Source: DASUMF01 sp040510575 (GTDB lineage: Bacteria; Actinomycetota; Acidimicrobiia; IMCC26256; DASPTH01). Taken from it: 7,372 nucleotides of DNA. Under the pieces are notes generated by a model. That model saw only the letters and a list, made by a program, of their open reading frames with translations. It had not been told where the DNA came from and searched no databases. A program made the translations under genes and the position numbers. Positions 5,730 to 7,372 of the stretch are shown one piece after another. Every line of letters begins with the position of its first letter. Position 1 is the stretch's first letter. The stretch spans positions 1 through 7,372 of the forward strand of contig JBEVIU010000009.1 of the NCBI GenBank assembly GCA_040510575.1. The letters are read 5' to 3'.

Positions 5730-6635
5730 ATGAGTACATTGACGAGCGGTCGCTTCGTGCTGCCAGCGCTCGGCCTCGGCGAGGTCTTCTTCGGTGCGAG
5801 CTACGGGACACCCGAGACGCGCGAGGCGTTCGCAGAAATGGGATTCGCCGACCGCCAGATGGACTACTTCGCGGCGCGCTCGGCACCGATGGGTGCCGTC
5901 CCGGTCGAGGTCGCGATCTCCGCTGCGTTCGGCTTCCATCCCGACAAGGTCCGCCGGTACATCCCGGCAGCATGGGAGCTGGCTTCGCCCGACGAGATCC
6001 TCGACGTCCAGCGCCGCGCCGTCGACGTCGCGCTGACCCGGCTCCTCGGCGGCTGGACCTCGTCGCCGGACGCGGCCGAGATCGCAGCGACGACCCGGAG
6101 CGTGGCGGAGCACTGCGATGTGGTGGGCCGTCCGCTCACCGCGGGCCTCGCGTCGCTGCCCTGGCCGGAGGAGCCGCACATGGTGATCTGGCACGCCTTC
6201 ACCATCCTGCGCGAGCTCCGCGGCGACTCGCACAACGCAGTGCTCGTCGCAAATGGCTTCGACGGCTGCGACTGCCACCCGATGATGATGGCGGGTGCCG
6301 CTGGCGGGTGTGCGTGCCACGCGGCGTTCAGCCGGTTCGCGCAGCTCGCCCGCGTCGAGACGCCGCCGGATCCGAGCCAGGGTGCCGATCGCGAGTGGCC
6401 GGTCGCCGACAAGCGGCGTGCCGTCGAGCGCCTGCGCGACCGTGGCCTCCTTGACGACGACTTCTCGATCACGCCGGCGGGCATGGAGCTGCACCTCGAG
6501 ATGGAGCGTGCGACCGACGCCGCTTCCGTCGCAGCGTGCGCACGGCAACTCGACGCCTCGGAGGTCGAACGCGTCGCCGACCTGATGGCCGAGCCGGTGC
6601 AGCTCATCCGGAAGGGTCTCACGCTCCCGGTCTGA
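5730..6635 (+). CDS. SalK/SCO6745-like protein with paired CxCH motifs
   Basis: A 301-residue soluble protein with no signal peptide or membrane helix. It resembles the SalK/SCO6745 family of actinobacteria, whose biochemical role is not established and which is sometimes labelled MarR-like. Family-like features are the segment RPLTAGLASLPWPEEPH (134-150), then ILRELRGDSHNAVL (159-172), and a C-terminal part with RGLLDDDFSITPAG (238-251) and E257-M-E-R-A-T-D263 that looks like a winged-helix or helical region. Odd for the family as I remember it is a stretch with C180-D-C182-H183 and C194-A-C196-H197, a symmetric pair of CxCH motifs that could bind metal; no haem-type CxxCH is present. The ATG at 5730 is the only start that keeps the N-terminus and follows a promoter-like or ribosome-site signal. 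It stands 98 bases after the tRNA and is probably co-transcribed with the next gene. Coding is certain; family assignment is moderate and function unknown. Confidence 0.85.
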   Translation: MSTLTSGRFVLPALGLGEVFFGASYGTPETREAFAEMGFADRQMDYFAARSAPMGAVPVEVAISAAFGFHPDKVRRYIPAAWELASPDEILDVQRRAVDVALTRLLGGWTSSPDAAEIAATTRSVAEHCDVVGRPLTAGLASLPWPEEPHMVIWHAFTILRELRGDSHNAVLVANGFDGCDCHPMMMAGAAGGCACHAAFSRFAQLARVETPPDPSQGADREWPVADKRRAVERLRDRGLLDDDFSITPAGMELHLEMERATDAASVAACARQLDASEVERVADLMAEPVQLIRKGLTLPV

Positions 6636-6672
6636 TTGGAAGCAGGCGTGCATCGCGACGTTCCGCGCTTGT

Positions 6673-6679
6673 GGAAGGA
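6673..6679 (+). promoter_or_regulatory. Ribosome-binding site for the SRPBCC gene
   Basis: GGAAGGA lies 8 bases before the ATG at 6688 and is the clearest Shine-Dalgarno sequence in the window. It selects this ATG over the out-of-frame ATG at 6684. Having a proper site here fits translation from within a longer message begun upstream of 5730. Confidence 0.6.
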
Positions 6680-6687
6680 TCGCATGG

Positions 6688-7170
6688 ATGGACATCTCAC
6701 CGCTGCACGCGTCCGGCTCGATCGTCATCGCGGCACCTCCCGACGCGCTCTACGACTTCATCGCCGACATGCCGTCGGTCGGCGAGATCAGCGCTCAGTG
6801 CACAGGCGGTGTGTGGGAGAGCGACGCACGCGGCGTCGGCGCCCTCTTCGTCGGCTCCAACACCCGGGGTGAGTTCACCTGGAAGGCGAGGATGCGGGTT
6901 GCCGTCGCCGATCCCGGTCGGGAGTTCGCGTGGGAGAACCTCGGGGATGCCGGCGCCCCGGCTGCCGCCGACGCAGTCGGGCTCGTGCGTTGGGGCTACA
7001 CGTTCGAACCGGTCGCCGGCGGCACGCGCGTGGAGGAGACCTGGCGCATCCTCCGCGCCTATCCGGAGTTGGAAGCCGGCGACGCCGGGCTGCCCGAGCG
7101 CCTGCCGCAGATGATGGACCGGGCGATCGAGAAGACCCTCGCCACGCTCAAGGCGAAGTTCGAGGCGTAG
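6688..7170 (+). CDS. SRPBCC-fold (START/polyketide cyclase-like) protein
   Basis: A 160-residue soluble protein with the pattern of the SRPBCC superfamily: an N-terminal strand and helix SIVIAAPPDALYDFIADM (11-28), an acidic and aromatic middle with FTWKARMRV (63-71) and FAWEN (80-84), the strand WGYTFEPVAGGTRVEETW (102-119), and a long C-terminal amphipathic helix (about 137-158) that would close the hydrophobic pocket. Such proteins bind small hydrophobic ligands or act as cyclases; the specific ligand cannot be read from the sequence. It starts 52 bases after the previous stop, on the same strand, with no terminator between, so the two may form an operon. The strong GGAAGGA site supports the chosen ATG. 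Confidence is high for coding and fold, none for a specific role. Confidence 0.88.
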   Translation: MDISPLHASGSIVIAAPPDALYDFIADMPSVGEISAQCTGGVWESDARGVGALFVGSNTRGEFTWKARMRVAVADPGREFAWENLGDAGAPAAADAVGLVRWGYTFEPVAGGTRVEETWRILRAYPELEAGDAGLPERLPQMMDRAIEKTLATLKAKFEA

Positions 7171-7210
7171 CGACGGCATCCGCCTTCTGGCACCGCCTCG
7201 CGGTTCCACG

Positions 7211-7216
7211 TAGCAT
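7211..7216 (+). promoter_or_regulatory. Candidate -10 element for the hydrolase gene, near-leaderless
   Basis: TAGCAT fits TANNNT and ends 8 bases before the ATG at 7225, so transcription would start 0-2 bases before the start codon. No Shine-Dalgarno sequence precedes this ATG, in contrast to the gene just upstream. The -35 region shows no clear hexamer. Confidence 0.45.
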
Positions 7217-7224
7217 CCGCAACC

Positions 7225-7372
7225 ATGGCACTGGTCGAACAGCGGGCGGACCTGTTGATCGAGCGCAGCGTGATGATCCCCATGCGCGACGGGGTGCTGC
7301 TCGCGGCCGACATCTGGCGCCCGCGCACGGAGACACCGGTCGCGGTGCTCGTCGCGCGCTCGCCGTACAACC
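7225..7372 (+). CDS. CocE/NonD-type hydrolase (peptidase S15-like), N-terminal fragment (runs off right edge)
   Basis: Forty-nine codons are present from the ATG at 7225. The peptide contains SVMIPMRDGVLLAADIWRP (15-33) and VLVARSPYN (41-49), the first two strands of the alpha/beta-hydrolase domain of the CocE/NonD and X-Pro dipeptidyl-peptidase (S15) family, where the usual text is a variant of IPMRDG-LAADIYRP followed by RTPY(N/D). In this family the Tyr of the RTPY-like motif helps form the oxyanion hole (known for CocE); here it is Tyr48. The catalytic Ser, Asp and His would lie beyond the window. There is no signal peptide at this start, so the enzyme is probably cytoplasmic. The substrate (ester, amide or peptide) cannot be told. 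It starts 54 bases after the SRPBCC gene with its own promoter-like hexamer. Confidence 0.85.
   Translation, partial: MALVEQRADLLIERSVMIPMRDGVLLAADIWRPRTETPVAVLVARSPYN

Noticed and set aside
4826..6454. 542-residue plus-strand open frame
   Set aside because: It runs antisense across fhaA, through the tRNA gene and its terminator, and out of frame over the SalK-like gene.
5610..6728. 372-residue minus-strand open frame
   Set aside because: It is antisense to the SalK-like gene, which has family-like motifs and a better start context, and it overlaps the tRNA T arm.
1..7372. CRISPR array, insertion sequence, prophage or attachment site, especially at the tRNA gene
   Set aside because: No repeat-spacer pattern, transposase, integrase or duplicated tRNA 3' end is visible; the tRNA is intact and flanked by ordinary genes.

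Overview
The window is high-GC DNA whose gene order is the classic actinobacterial cell-wall growth and Ser/Thr-phosphosignalling cluster. Read in transcription order on the minus strand it is fhaA, fhaB, pstP, rodA/ftsW, pbpA, then the 5' end of a PknB-type kinase running off the left edge. The host is an actinomycetote. The short FhaA and the apparent lack of pknA next to pbpA suggest a lineage outside the mycobacteria and streptomycetes, possibly Acidimicrobiia, but that placement is a guess.

Region 1 (1-5419, minus strand) is a tightly packed operon. fhaA and fhaB overlap by 1 base (TAGTG), pstP starts 2 bases after fhaB, rodA starts 10 bases after pstP, and pbpA overlaps rodA by 4 bases (GTGA). 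The kinase start, missed by simple ORF calling because it is truncated, lies 61 bases after pbpA behind its own promoter-like hexamer. Functionally, the kinase and the phosphatase PstP set the phosphorylation state of cell-wall factors. The two FHA proteins are predicted phosphothreonine readers, and RodA (glycan polymerase) with PbpA (transpeptidase) form the enzymatic pair that makes and crosslinks peptidoglycan.

Region 2 (5420-5729) is a divergent control region with a tRNA-Leu(CAG) gene on the plus strand and a hairpin terminator behind it. The fhaA promoter faces left and the tRNA promoter faces right.

Region 3 (5730-7372, plus strand) holds three unrelated co-directional genes: a SalK/SCO6745-like protein with an unusual pair of CxCH motifs, a small SRPBCC-fold protein, and the N-terminus of a CocE/NonD-type (peptidase S15-like) hydrolase cut by the right edge.

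Several genes (fhaA, pknB, the S15-like gene, possibly the SalK-like gene) have a TANNNT-like -10 hexamer ending 6-8 bases before the start codon, the geometry expected of leaderless transcripts. I see no mobile element, CRISPR array or evident new defence system; this is mainly a conserved core-genome region. No gene-free stretch exceeds 300 bases.
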